A program made the translations under genes and the position numbers. From the NCBI GenBank assembly GCA_030272155.1, contig CP126193.1, positions 1,240,001 to 1,304,000 on the forward strand: a stretch of DNA of 64,000 nucleotides, read 5' to 3'. Under the pieces are notes generated by a model, which did no database searches, was not told the DNA's origin, and saw only the letters and a program-made list of their open reading frames with translations. The stretch is from Tetradesmus obliquus. Its lineage: Eukaryota > Chlorophyta > Chlorophyceae > Sphaeropleales > Scenedesmaceae. Positions 10,052 through 23,187 of this stretch are shown one piece after another (position 1 is the first letter of the stretch; every line of letters starts with the position of its first letter).

Positions 10052-12974
10052 TCACACGCTAGCATCACCAGCACCCACTGCTGCTGGCTGGCCATCCGAC
10101 TGTGCATCCCCACCATCAATACCACTAGTGGTAGTACTACCATCACCAGCAGCACTAGCATCGCCAGCAGCACTAGCAGCAGCAGCAGCAGTTGGCGCAA
10201 CCTGGCGCCAGCCAGCCAGCTTGTCAGCACCCCAACTGTAGCCAGACTTGACTCCGTTGCGTGCTGTTGCTCGCAGCGTGGTGGCCCACTTGTAGTGGAA
10301 CTGCAGCGGCCACGCCACAAAGATGAATCCCCACCAGCAGAAGAAGAACGCGAGCACGTTCTTGTGCGAGTCGATCGCAGGGTACCAGATGTACTCTGCG
10401 AGCTCAGCCACATATGTGCCCTGGGGGTTTAGGTCGTACTGTGTTAAAGCGCCAATGGCCACCATGATCTGCCCAAGCATCAATGCATTTGGCCACCACA
10501 GGTGCACCGGATGCGTGGTCTGGCTGCACGGCAGCAGATCTTTGAACAGCAGGAAGATCATGATTGCCACAATGCAGATGTATGCGGCGCACATGCCGAC
10601 TCCGTTGAAGTCTTTGATGCGGTGGATGTTCTCAGGACCTGACAGGTAGTTCTTGACCTGTGTGAAGCCGCCCCAGGCAAAAGCCATCCACGCATTCTCG
10701 CTGAACCACTCAGAGGGGTTGATGCGCGTGTCTGCGAAGAACTTGTCCATCAGGCCACCCTCTTCAGGCATGCCATAAAAGGCCGCGTCGGGGATGAAGC
10801 CGTACTCCCGGATGATGCTAAACATGGCCAGCGCTTGCAGGTTGCACTGCGGCGCCAGCAGCAGCGCCTCGGTGAACACCAGCAGGCCCACCACTGCAAA
10901 GTAGGCCAGGCCCAGCAGCTGAGGGTAGCTGAAACACAGGCGCGCCGGCTGCTGCTGCTGCTGCTGCTGGTCGGCATCGTCGTCAGGCGGGTCTGCAGTC
11001 AGCGCGGCTGCCGGCTGCTGCTGCAGCGACGGCTGCTTCAGCAGTGACGGCTGCTGCTGCAGTGACTGCTGCTGCTGCTGCAGCGACGTCTGCTGCAGCA
11101 TTGACGGCTGCGGCTGCAGCAGCGACGACTGCTGTAGCAGCAGAGACGGATGCCTCTGCAGAGACTGTATGTATCGCTGCGTCCGCGGCGACTGCTGCCT
11201 CTGCAAGGACTGCTGCCTCAGCTGCAGAGAGTGCTGCCTCTGCAGCACCGCCTTCATCAGCTGATTGCTCTGCTGCTGCTTGAGGCGCTGGTCCCGCTCG
11301 AACAGTGCCTCTGCATCACTCTCCGTACTGCCACCCTGTGCCGCTGCCGCTGCCGCCGCTGCTGCTGCTGCGTCTGCTGGCACTCCAGCAATGTAGTCTT
11401 CCAGGATCTTGCTGCCTTTGTCGGGCTGCTCCTCAGTGACATGCCACAGCATCTGCGCTCGTACAATCGCCCCGACCTTGTTATCAAGCTCAAGCACAAA
11501 GCAGAGCGCCACACTGTTGGTGATGATGCTGATGCGGTCTGTGGTTGCTGCCTCAAACAGAAACAGCACGCCACCAGTCAGCAGCACTGCCAGCGCTACC
11601 AGCAGCTGCAGCACAGGAGTGATCAGCACCAGCGCCCCCTGCAGCTTCGGGAGCTTCTTTTCCGCGGGCACCCAGTATCGCTCGCGGCCGAAAAAAGCCG
11701 GTAAAATCCCGGTGAGGGCCGCGGCGACGGTGCAGAGCTTGATCGCGCGTCGTATTTCGTCGTGTACGGCGATCACGAGCGCGATGAAGGCCATGATGAT
11801 GAAGGAGGTTGGATCGTACTCGTAGCCAATTCTGTAAGGAATGGAAAACACGAGCAGCAGAAGCGCGCAGCATTAATGGCAGTGGGCAGGGCAGCCGGCA
11901 AGCAAGAAGTGTTGGAGGTGGTGGTGGTGATCTACAAACAGCCAGCAGCAGGACACTGAAGCTACACAGACAGAGCCAGCGCCGCCCACCGACAGTGCAC
12001 TGCCACAGCAAGCACAACCTCAGCATGGCCCACCAAGCCAACCCTTAGCACCAAAGCAGTTGACCCTTGCAAGAGTGCATCACAGTCCCCCTGCAGCACC
12101 CTTATTACTGTCTGCCATGTAGTTGCCACATCCTGCTAGCGTAAGTGCTGTCGGTTGAAGACTGGCAGAAACAGGCAAGAGTGCGCAGCCGCCGCTGTAC
12201 GGTAATCCCGCTTGCTGCCCGCAATGCAGTTTCTGCCACATCCCGGACCACTGTCCAATGAAGCTATCCCAAGACAAACCAACCGTTTTGTACACAAAGT
12301 GTTACATCTCAAAGCCCACCTGTGGTACTCCTGGTTGGTGTCCGCGACGTAGTTGCTGCCACGCGCATACATGCCCCAGCCAAACTCCAGGTCAGTGCGG
12401 CGGCGGCGCAGCAGGAACTTGCGGCACTTCTGGTCGTTATCCATGCTGCGGGGGTCAGCAAGCGGCAGCAGCAGGCAGTGACAGTGTTAGATGATGGGGA
12501 GGCACGCAACCGCAGTCTGATTGATTTGCACACATGTCGCCATCCATTTGCAGGCGTTCCAAAACAGGTTGGCTGCTGCGCCGTTAGTGCCCACATGCGC
12601 ACCGACACACCCACATCAACGCAGATCACTGGACAGCCAGCCAGCCAGCCAGCCAGCCAGCCAACCAGCCATATGCTGTCATCAACTCACGTGTCCACGT
12701 CCATCTGCAGGCACTCCGGGATGCTGTCAGGCTCCACATTGCTGTTGTCGTCCGAGTCCCACATGCTCTGCAGGCACTGCGAGTGCTTCGTCTTCTTCTG
12801 CATCACTTTCGCATTCCACTTGGCACCCTTGCCCAAGCTGCCGTGCAGCTGCTCCATCTTTGCTTCTAAGACCTGCGCCCTGTCGGAGACGTTGCAGATC
12901 CTCTGGTATGCGTGGCCCAGCTGCACCCAAAGCCGGCCCTCCTCAGGCCGCTCCACAGGCGCATCACCTGCCAG

Positions 12975-13006
<32 letters not shown>

Positions 13007-13095
13007 GGTTTTGGTGGTGCGATTGGGCAGTACTGCCGCACAGAGCTGCACCCACAGCCGGCCCTCTTCGGGCCGCTCTACAGGCGCATCACCTG

Positions 13096-13130
<35 letters not shown>

Positions 13131-13341
13131 GGTTTCAGTGGTGCGATTGGGCAGTGCTGCCGCACAGAGCTGCACCGACAGCCGGCCCTCCTCAGGCCGC
13201 TCCACAGGCGCATCACCTGCCAGCCAGCAGCAGCAGCAGCAGCAGCAGCAGGGGTTTTGGTGGTGCGATTGGGCAGTACTGCCGCACAGAGCTGCACCCA
13301 CAGCCGGCCCTCTTCGGGCCGCTCTACAGGCGCATCACCTG

Positions 13342-13388
<47 letters not shown>

Positions 13389-15103
13389 GGTTTCAGTGGT
13401 GCGATTGGGCAGTGCTGCCGCACAGAGCTGCACCGACAGCCGGCCCTCCTCGAGCCGCTCCACAGGCGCTTCACCTGCCAGCCAGCAGCAGCAGCAGCAG
13501 CCATGTAGTGTGGGCAACATGCAAGCTGCAACAGCGACAGGCCGTGCTGCACAAAGCATGAGCCAAGCCAGCCATGAGCTCCAGTGGGGCGCTGGGCTGA
13601 TGGCGTGGTTTCTATGCCTTGGTTGGTGATCCGATGATGTTGAGCCATGCGAGCCGCATGTTTGAGCAGCAGTGCTGCAGCAGTTGCGAGGCAGGCGATT
13701 GCAGGCCAAGACAGCAACAGGGGCATGGCTCAATGGATTGCCCTAGCCACTGCTGCTGACATATGAGGTGCTGCACACCAAGCGTGCCATTATTGCTGCC
13801 AGCAGAGCAGCAGGCGCACTTCGCGTGTGCTGCAAGCCGTAACAGCCCGGGATAGTGATGTCAACGCACCTGGGATTTGCTGCGCTAGCAGGACTTGTTG
13901 CTAACCTGGTTACATGCATCATAATGAAGTCTTCCTGTCTGCGCACCTGTGACCGCAGCCTGCCACAGCAGCCCTACCAGCGCCATCTGCAGTAGGATGG
14001 TGAACAGCAGCGACGGCACCACCATGGGCAGCCGGAAGATTCTGCAGCCTGCAGGGCCCGCTGCTGCTGCTGCGCTGTAAGAAGCCACGAGGCTGCCTAC
14101 AGCTGCAGCACAGGACGGCACAAGGCGATGCATGCAGCACACGGCGTCAGCTGCAGTAGGGTCGAATAGTACAAGAGGGTCAGGTGCACGCGTGTTGGGT
14201 GATGATTGAGGGTGCTTGATCAGGCGATATGATGATAGGCTCGGAACAGCAGCAGGAGGCCTCCATGCAGGCGCAAGCAGCACTCTACACCACACACAAA
14301 ACAGCTGTTTATGCATGCACACAATCACAGCTGGGAAACAATTCCGGAACAACCATGCAACCTGTGGCGTCACTGCTCCGCTGAGGCAAACAGTACAACC
14401 CCACCTGCCACCCTCTTCCCTGCATGGCTGAAGGTGCATGTTATAGACTCATACACTTGTAGACCTGCAGATTAACGGGCTTGTCGGGCCTCATTGACCT
14501 ATAAACTTGCAACTACCCTCGCTCTGATGCATGTTACACCGTTGCAGTGCTGTGTTTGCTGTTGCGAATGCGCTCACTTGTGACGTATATGTCGTCAGTG
14601 AGGCTGCTCAGTAGCACCTTGAGCCCACTGCCACATGCCTCTTGGCCACAGTCGCCGCTGCTGCTGCTGGTCTCGCAGCCCATGCCGCTTTTGACACGCA
14701 GCAAGCTGTCAATATCCCCCGAATACATTGGTGACGTGCTGAGGTCTTGGCTGTTCTGCCGCTGCCTCTTCTTCTGCTGCCGCCGCTGCTTCGGTGACAT
14801 TGGCTGCGAGGGCTGCTGCTGCAGCTGCGAGTGTGGCTGCTTGGGCGGCAACGGCTGCGAGTGCTGCTGCTGCAGCTGCGGCTGTGGCTGCTGTGTGTGT
14901 TGCTGTGTTGGCTGGACCGGATGCGAATGGTGCGGCTGCAGCTGCGGTAGAGGCTGCTGCTGCGCAGCGTGACCACTCTGCTGCATTGGTGGCTGGTCAC
15001 GCAATGGCAGGCCATCGTCAGCGGGCGCCTGCTGCTGCTGCTGCTGCTGCTGTTGTGAGCTGCCTTGTGTACTGCCAACCTTGAGCGGACTGCCACCTGA
15101 CAT
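10052..15103 (-). CDS. Multi-pass membrane protein with Gln-rich disordered N-terminus, function unknown
   Basis: Exons: 15103-14578, 14096-13947, 12967-12691, 12445-12320, 11831-10052. All are GT-AG and phases 1, 1, 2, 2 match, giving 952 aa. Exon 1 (residues 1-175) encodes a Gln/Pro/Ser-rich soluble region. Exon 2 supplies the first hydrophobic helix (MVVPSLLFTILLQMALVGLL). Exons 3-4 form a charged loop. The last exon carries about seven further helices, for example TSFIIMAFIALVIAV, LVLITPVLQLLVALAVLLTG and NVLAFFFCWWGFIFVAWPL. They are interrupted near residues 510-650 by a long poly-Ala/Gln insert with many short QQ/LQ repeats. The loop between later helices is rich in Trp, Phe and Asn. 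I do not recognise the family. The acceptor of exon 3 has been copied repeatedly into the preceding intron. Confidence 0.8.
12635..12670. repeat. (CCAG)n microsatellite in an intron
   Basis: Seven to eight tandem CCAG units followed by a variant CCAA, just downstream of the exon 3 donor of the membrane-protein gene. Confidence 0.85.
12968..13500 (-). repeat. Array of four extra copies of an acceptor plus exon edge
   Basis: The intron end and the first ~45 nt of exon 3 (acceptor at 12967) recur with exon-start equivalents at 13092, 13216, 13338 and 13474, a spacing of 122-136 bp. Copies at 13092 and 13338 share TTCGGGCCGCTCTAC and alternate with the other type, so a two-unit higher-order repeat was duplicated. 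CAG tracts between copies vary from 5 to about 16 units. Only the innermost (12967) acceptor joins in frame to the rest of exon 3. Confidence 0.88.
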
Positions 15104-15908
15104 GCTGGACGCCAGCGCGAAGCCTCACATTCTCACCATATTAGGCTGATAATTGCTTGAATTATTCCCTGAGCAGCAAAGGCGAAGCAACAGCAGCAGT
15201 GTCAGGGACAGCAGCAGCCGTGGTGGTTGCTGGGCAGAGGTGCTGGGGGTGGTACTGAAGGCAGCTAACAAGCGCCAGCCGCGACGACTGCCGGCCATAC
15301 TCGTCAAAACTATTCAATAATCTAAAATGAAACATACTGCATCGCTTCAGGCTTCGATAACGCCGCAAAGGAGAGGAGCTGGGTGAGCTTCCTGCAGTGC
15401 TGCCAGTGCCAGCACACCTGCAAGCTGGATGACCGATAGCGACAGTACACACTCCAGGTCAACAGTGTTGTCTCGCAAAACCTTTTTAGCGGCTACAACT
15501 GCGATTCTCCAAGCTGTACACACGGCAGTGCGGCAGTATTCCCTTGCACTGGGTCTCTTCTTGTGAGTTTGGTTCTCAGCACTTACGTGGATCGGCTGAG
15601 TTGCGGTGCACTGTACAGACATGTAATATCATACTGCACCGCATGTACTGAGGCGGAGCGGTGCATCAGGAAGTCAGCGGGAGGCAGAAGGACACTGACA
15701 AGAAGGCCAGCATGAAGACCCATACATGGCTTAGTCACCGGACTATTGATTACTGTTAACGTTTTGAAATCCATGCAAGCAACACAGACGCTCTAAGCGA
15801 ACATCGTCCAATACCCCTATCAAAGAGGTGCCCTCAGAAACGCCACAGCTCGCCGCTGGCCGCACGCAGTGGGATCTATAGATATCGTCTGATCGATTGA
15901 CGGGTGCC
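15104..15908. promoter_or_regulatory. Divergent intergenic region
   Basis: This ~800-bp gap separates the minus-strand membrane-protein gene from the plus-strand peptide gene at 15909, so it should hold both promoters. CTATAGAT at about 15876 is a weak TATA-like candidate for the peptide gene. No other structure was found. Confidence 0.4.
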
Positions 15909-16154
15909 ATGGTGGCACGGCTCGCAGTGCTGGTGTGCCTTGTGGCCTTGCTAGTGACGCTGCCTGCTCGGGCCGGAGCAGCTGTGCCCGAAGCTCCACA
16001 GCCAGTTATGCCCCTGCTTTCTTTATTTAACGGCTTTCTTCAGCACGGCAGCAGCATCGGAGGGGCAAACGCAACCAGGACCACCCACAGGAAGCTGCTG
16101 GGCGACAACAGGATAAGCAATTGCAATCGACGCTGGTCAAGGTGGTGCCGATGA
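15909..16154 (+). CDS. Small secreted peptide precursor, RKLLG/CN..WC family (paralogue 2)
   Basis: A single-exon 81-aa protein. The ATG at 15909 directly starts the signal peptide MVARLAVLVCLVALLVTLPA. After an Ala/Pro-rich junction and a ~30-aa spacer comes the block HRKLLGDNRISNCNRRWSRW-CR. It aligns with paralogue 1 in R-K-L-L-G, N, I, C-N, R, S and W-C. The DNA of this block is also alike (GGAAGCTGCT.GG...AACA.GAT), so the two are true duplicates and not convergent. The signal peptides and spacers have diverged while the tail is kept, as expected if the tail is the active part. The predicted mature tail is strongly basic. Role unknown. Confidence 0.7.
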   Translation: MVARLAVLVCLVALLVTLPARAGAAVPEAPQPVMPLLSLFNGFLQHGSSIGGANATRTTHRKLLGDNRISNCNRRWSRWCR

Positions 16155-19100
16155 TGCAATGGAACTTGGCGTGTGGGCGGCCTGGGCAGCACGAGGGCAG
16201 CAGCAGAGGCACCTGACAGGCAGTGTCAGCAGGTGTCACTGCTGCAGCACAGCAGGCCAGGCAGCCCCGCCAAGCAGCAGTGGCAGCGGTGGTGTGGAAC
16301 CCAACTCTACGTATGCGCAAGCTACGATATGGCGTGTGGTTTTATTAAGACTGTAGTTTCATTACTGACGGGTGTGGCTTGACTTCAGTGGAATTCAACC
16401 CTGGCGGAACCATCAGCAGCACTGGCGTCACCAGCCAGCAGCAGTACCTACACATGTCCCAGCTGCACGCATGCCGGTGCAGGCAGCAGCAGGGCGCATG
16501 GGCAGTTGTTGTGAAGTCAGTTTTGCTGAGAGCTGTCTGGTGTGTGACCGTCCTGTACATGTATTGACCCTGGCTTGCCTCTTCGTTACTCTCGAGAGCA
16601 GGGTGCTCTAAACTCGACATGTGACGGTGTTGCCGCAGAGTGGTGTGTTCAGGCAAGGCATGGCAGCTCGGCAGTGTAAGCAAGCCGTGTTGAGGCATGC
16701 CTTACAGTGTACATGCAGCTTGTACATGGCGTGGACATCGCTTGTGTGCCTATCTAACATTGATCTGTGACAGCAGCATCCTGCTTAAGCTACTTATCTG
16801 CTGAGGACAACAGAGCCTTTCGATTGTTGTTGCCTAGCCTGCAGCAAGAAGGAGCTTGGTGTTTTAAACACAAGGCTGCTTTGCTGTGTTGGCGCCATGA
16901 GTAGAGGCAAGGCTGCAGGCATTCAGGTGGCTTGTTGAAGCAGCAGCAGTGCCAGCAATTTCTGCCTGGTTACAGCAGCAGCGTGTGGCTGGTGTTTACC
17001 ACACGTCACGGCAATGGCGATGTTGGCCTGCGGCAGCAGCAGCAGCAGCAGGGGCGCATGCTTGCTTCAAGCATGCAAACATGCTGAAAGAGTGCCGTGC
17101 CGTATTGTGCCAGCGCTGGTTGCTGAGCAGCCTTAATGCTCAGCCAGTTTCCTGCAGATAGTGGGCAATGCTTGTGCTACATGTGTATGGCTTATATGTT
17201 GATGCATTTTAGCTGAGGGTTGACGCTACCAGACATTTGTCATGGTTCATGGTTTGTATCATCCTCCAGCTGGATATTTAGTGGGGTGACGTGGACGCTA
17301 AATCCGCTGCCTCTGCAGCATGGCTTATGCAGCAGTGCACACCGCGCGACAGCTGCAGCAGCGCATGCATGTGCAGATCTCTCAGTTCTCCCTAGCAGCT
17401 GTTTCTGCCCCTGTAGCACGTGCTGTGTAAGTGCCGGTTCTGCATTCCTTTGCACTGTGGTGCTCGCATTGCCTCGGTGGGCTGCAGGCAATAAGCATTG
17501 CACGTACTAGTGTACCCGGTGCCTGCAGCCCCCGAGGTTGCTTGGTGACGTGCTGAGTCTGTTGTAGTACTCTAACTAGTGCTATCCACATGTAACAGCA
17601 CTTTCCAGGCGCTTTTGGGATCGTCAGTGATGCCTTTGTCTGTACACAAGCAGCACACCATGCTTGGTGGACGGCTGTGTCATGCAGCAGCAATGCTACT
17701 CAGCAGGGAGGGTGTAACAGAGCTGGGTCGACAAGCCTTGTCGAAAGTTTCTGGTGGGTGCCCAGCAGCACGCTAAGCCGGCTCCTAGGGTGTAGTATCT
17801 CAGAACGTGCGTGCAGCGCTGTATGTAAGCCCTGTAGCCTGCAGTGTCATCACAATTTACATTTCGCTGTCTCCCACGCCCAACAACACAGCACAATTGA
17901 GCGCATCCAAGTGCCGGGAGCGGGAGGCGCTGCCTGCCTAGCAGGACACCCAGCACTTGGCCCAGAAGGTGCGCAACACCCTGACCAAATGACGCACTCA
18001 GCTTGACAACCGCTGGCGATGCTTGAAACGAACGAAATTTTATAAGCATGCCTCAAGTGCTACTGTTGGCAGGTTGCATTGCAGGCGCCGCACAATAGAC
18101 CAGAATGCATGCAGCATGATGCCAGACAGCCGATGCAGATGCTCGTCCCGATGTCAGCAGGAACTCTTTCTGAATGATTATGCACTGCAAGCCTCAAGGA
18201 TTTGCTGTATAGTACATGTGCAACACAGTACACATTCTCCTGCGGACAAAGCGTGTCACATGTGCCACAACCGCCAATTGTCTTGAGCAGACAACCAGCA
18301 GGCAACCAAGTGACTCACGCCCAATTGCACATACAACTGCCGAGCTGCAACACTGCGGCCGCCACAGACACAGGACTGTGCACGGAAGGAACAGCTCTAG
18401 ATGCACCAGCTGTGGTGCCGCCAGCAGCATTGCTGCTGCAGCTCTTTCGTCAGTGCCGAGCATGTTGTGTCACAGCTACAGCTGGCCAAACGGCTGGCCA
18501 GTGCCTATTGCACAATGGTATGATCAAACAAAGGAGATCCTGTGCTACAACTACTCAACAGCTGGTCAACGTGTGAAGAAACAACGAGCAAGAAAGGTCA
18601 CGTGCATGCGTAGATGACTAGCCTAATGGTCACAGAAGCTGATGCAGCACAGGCAGCGTTGGCAGCTGCAGCAACTGCTGACATTGCTGTTAGCAGAGGG
18701 CGTTTGTGCACGAATGCAGGTGCAGAGCGTTAACATGCATAGTACAAGACAGCTAGCACGCATAGCCTGCAGCGAAAAGGCCCAAATGGGTGCAGAGGAC
18801 ATGAATGCCACGTCAGATAAACATTGTACAGAACCATGCGTACATACACTCATGCCTGACGCCTGAGATAAGCTGACCCAAGCAACCATAATACGATGCT
18901 AGTGGCAACAGCAACAGCCAGAACAGCAGCAAGCCTATGTCCTGCACTCCTTTTCCAAATATGCTGCAGAGGCCCCAGAAAGTGTGTTGATCACATACGT
19001 ATGCAAGATGCCAGTTGGCACCAGCAAACAGCCTGCAAGGTAGACACAGCAGCACACAACCAGCAGCCTGCACACCCACACAGTACAACACCCACAGCAC

Positions 19101-19580
19101 ACACCCAGCTGTGCGCTTCTTTGATGATATGATACATTGCCCTGTCATACATCCAGTACACAGCACAGAGCAGCCAGCGCATATTGCGCCACATGCCTTT
19201 CTCAAATCCCTTGGCTTGCATCCTGCATTCCTCCTGCAGCTGAGCAGCCCACCAGCCATGATGTGCAGCTCCTGCATACTGCCCAGCAGCTGCATGCTCC
19301 ACACCTCAGAATTCACAAGCCACCCTGCAAGCGTACTCTACAAACCTGCTGAGCACTCGTTGCTCCCCACAAATGCCGTGCTGCAGAATGCACCATGACA
19401 CACCACATGCACGATGCAGCCTCACAATCTGCAGCTTCATGCAGTGCTTGCATCAGCGGTAACGTGAGACTGCTGCAAGGCCTGACAGCTGCATGGACAC
19501 AGCCTCGAGCCACAAACACCGGCAGCTGCTGCAGCAGTGCATGCTGCCGAGGATGCAGCCACAGATGCAGCCATGGGCTG
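16155..19580. other. Gene-poor stretch
   Basis: About 3.4 kb with no supported gene on either strand. A TGTAA at about 16675 could end the peptide transcript. Short CAG/GCA runs occur near 17035. The open frames here lack splice logic and domain similarity. Confidence 0.45.
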
Positions 19581-19649
19581 CAGCACAGGACACGCCCAGC
19601 ACAGGACACGCCCAGCACAGGACACGCCCAGCACAGGACACGCCCAGCA
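19581..19649. repeat. 16-bp minisatellite, about four copies
   Basis: The unit CAGCACAGGACACGCC repeats at 19581, 19597, 19613 and 19629 without mismatch, and a fifth copy begins at 19645. It lies about 220 bp beyond the 3' end of the LRR gene. Confidence 0.92.
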
Positions 19650-19868
19650 TATGTTCAACCCATGCGTAACCAACACAGCCCAACGCCACCGCCATTTGAA
19701 GAAGGTCAAGGTTTCAACAAAGCCACCCAACAACTACCCAGTATAAGATGCATCCTCAACACTGCTACTGATACCCACTAGTCAACATGTAGAAGCACTA
19801 CACCCACGCATCAAATACAAACCGTTCAACTGCCCCACAACCCCAACAACAAAGCGGCCGCAGCAGCG

Positions 19869-20196
19869 CTACACCACGCCATCTTTGCTCAAGTCTTTGG
19901 CAGCAGACCCCTGAACCCTGCCGCTGCCAGACACCCCTTTCACCACAAGCGCAATTTCGCACATGCCATCACCACTCTGGCTTGATCGGCGGGAGCCAGC
20001 AGAGCTAGAGGAGGCAGAAGCAGCAGAAGCAGCAGCAGAGTAGGTGGGGCTGCCGCTTGGGGTGGCTTCCAAAAAGGGGCCTGCTCCAAGGGGGGTGTCA
20101 GAGCCTGGCTGGTAGGGGTCATAGTGCTGCAGGAGAGCGTCGGCGATCTGAGGATGATGATGATGGGGGCGTAGTTGAGTTGGTGGTGCGGCAGCC

Positions 20197-20233
<37 letters not shown>

Positions 20234-23146
20234 CAAGAAGAAGGGAAACAGCAGGTGAGCTCAAGCAGTGGGACAGCACAAGGCAGCATGGGGCTCCCCT
20301 GTGATGCTGCAGCATGCACAGGTGCAGAGATGGCGCCCTCACACTCGATTTAGCACTGTAGGCTGATCAGGGTGAAAGGCAGCTGTACCAAGGGACACCA
20401 GCAGCACCAGCAATTGAAACACACGGACCAAGCAGTGGCAGCGCGATGACTCTCAGACACAGCTGCCGGCTGCCGGCTCACCTTGCCGTCGCGCAGGCTG
20501 CTCCTGCGCCGCACCACCACCACCAGCACAGCAGCAGCAGCCATCACTGCAGAGCCCACCACGCCGATCACAATGCCTGCGATCGCGCCGCCAGACAGCT
20601 TGCCACGGTGCTGCTGCTGCTGCTGCTGCTGCTGCGCCTGCAGGGTTGCCAGGTAGTGCTTGCGGCGCTCGCGTGAGGTGTACTGGTAGGAGGGGCCAGC
20701 CAGCTGCCAGATGGGCACCTGCAGCAATTGCGTGGCGGCAGCAGCAGCAGCAGCAGCAGCAGCACATCATGTTTGGTTTTGTTGTGCACGCTGTGTGCTG
20801 TGAAGCAGGGCCTGCGCTGCCTGGTCGTGCCGTTGCACCAGAAAAACCATCAACAATCCAGCATTCCGTTACTCTCCCTCAAGCAGCACACAAGGGACAC
20901 AGCACACAGCACACAGCACCCCCACCTGCTGCCGCTTGCCTCCCGCCGTGCTCACGCACTGCAGGTACTCAAATCACCCAGCAGGCACCCAGCAGGCACC
21001 TAGCAACGCCCAGCACACACCCAGCACATACACATAGCAGCCGCACCTGCTGCCGCTTTCCGCCCGTCGTGCTCACGCACTGCAGGTACTCAAAGCCGTG
21101 CAGCTTCCCCCAACAGCCCCCTGATGCATAACACCAGCATCTCATTACACACTCGCACCTGCTGCTGCTTGCCTCCCGCCGTGCTCACGCACTGCAGCTA
21201 CTCAAATCCGCACACAAGGAACAGCACAAAGCACCCAGCCGCATACATACATGCAGCACCCGCACCTGCTGCCGCTTGCCGCCCGCCGTGCTCACGCACT
21301 GTAGGTACTCACACAAGGGAAAACACAAAGCACCCAGCCGCAGCCAACATACAGCACACCCGCACCTGCTGCCGCTTGCCGCCCGCCGTGCTCACGCACT
21401 GCAGGTACTCACACAAGGGAAAACACAAAGAACCCAGCCGCAGCCAACATACAGCACACCCGCACCTGCTGCCGCTTGCCGCCCGCCGTGCTCACGCACT
21501 GCAGGTACTCACACAAGGGAAAACACAAAGCACCCAGCCGCAGCCAACATACAGCACACCCGCACCTGCTGCCGCTTGCCGCCCGCCGTGCTCACGCACT
21601 GCAGGTACTCACACAAGGGAAATCACAAAGCACCCAGCCGCAGCCAACATACAGCACACCGGCACCTGCTGCCGCTTGCCGCCCGCCGTGCTCACGCACT
21701 GCAGGTACTCACACAAGGGAACACACAAAGCATTCAGCAGCAGCCAACATACAGCACACCCGCACCTGCTGCCGCTTGCAGCCCGCCATGCTCACGCACT
21801 GCAGGTACTCACACAAGGGAAATCACAAAGCACCCAGCCGCAGCCAACATACAGCACACCCGCACCTGCTGCCGCTTGCCGCCCGCCGTGCTCACGCACT
21901 GCAGGTACTCAAAGCCGTGCAGCACGTCCTGCGCCTTGCGGCTGGTGGCAGGCACGGCCCAGGGGCAGGTGAAGCGGGGTGCGTCCAGGCTGATGCCTAT
22001 GGAGCACTTGCAGGATGAGGCCAGGGCTGGCAGGTTGGTGATGATCCAGGCGGGGAAGACACCCTGGGAGGGGAGGGGTGGGGAGGGTTTTGGCGAGCAG
22101 CAGGGTATGGACAGGTTCCAATGGTAGTATTGCTTGCAAATGTATGTGGTTAGCAGGTGGTTTGTCAAGCAAGGCTGCTGGAGCGGAGCATGTCACATGC
22201 TGCATGTGTGTATAAAGAAACGTCAGATTGGGCAAGCACGGGCACAGTTTTACAGAGGATATTAGTGTTGGCTTGTAGCTGCACAACGCCACACATGAAT
22301 GCATGTACTGCACAGAGAATCAACAGTGAAGTGCCAGCTCCGTGCGATGCTGCTTGCAGCGGAACCACCAGCAGCAAGCTGCAGTATGAGACAATTGCGG
22401 CGAGACAGGGACAGAGATAACACCCTGCCAACATTCACTTCATCTAATGCGTTCACATCATGCACACCTGCAGCTCGTTGTTGGAGAGGTCCAGGATGCG
22501 GTGCACGGGAGTGTGCCTGCAGGACACCACCAGCACTTTGTGAGTGTAAGTGTGAAATTGCGCTGCGGGTACTGAAAACACCACCAGCACGCAGCAGGCA
22601 GCACGCAGCACCACAAGGCAGTAAACTCACCGCCGTTGCTGGACACTACAGCAGCACAATGGAGTGCAATGCATCTAAAATGGTGGGCACATGCAGCAGC
22701 AGGCACAGCAGTTGACCTGAACACACAGCTCACACGGGCAGCACAACATTACATTACATTACATTAACACAACATTAATGTAGGTCACAACGATAGCCGT
22801 ACCCCCTGTGCAGGGCAGCACACGCATGCACACCGTCCCCACACACAGCAACGCGCACAGCTCCAACAGCATGCATTACATCCACAGCCTCAGCCACGCG
22901 CTGGCTGCCTCACCCGTCCTTCATAGTGACCATGACAGGCCGCACAGCAGCCAGGCTAGCGAGGCCGGCCGGCACCCCGCCACTGAGCCTGTTGTGGCTC
23001 AGGTTGACCTGCAGCAGCTGGTTGCTGGGTGTTAGGGCATCAGCAAAGGCTGCCAGGCTGCCTGAGAAGCCGTTGTGGGACAGGTCCAGGAAGCTGAGGT
23101 GCGGCGCGGCTGAGGTGACACTGGATGACAGCGGGCCTGCGGCGGC

Positions 23147-23187
<41 letters not shown>

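Noticed and set aside
12322-13629. Plus-strand 435-codon frame over the CAG-rich region
   Set aside because: It is antisense to exons 3 and 4 and the acceptor array of the membrane-protein gene, and it owes its openness to CAG repeats.
19395-19781. Plus-strand 128-codon frame with GHAQHRTRPAQDTPST repeats
   Set aside because: It is the translation of the 16-bp minisatellite, with no start context or homologue.
21124-22127. Plus-strand open frames of about 280 codons with repeated HTHLLPLAARRAHALQVL-type units
   Set aside because: Antisense reading of the 100-bp donor array inside the LRR gene; no splice logic and no domain.
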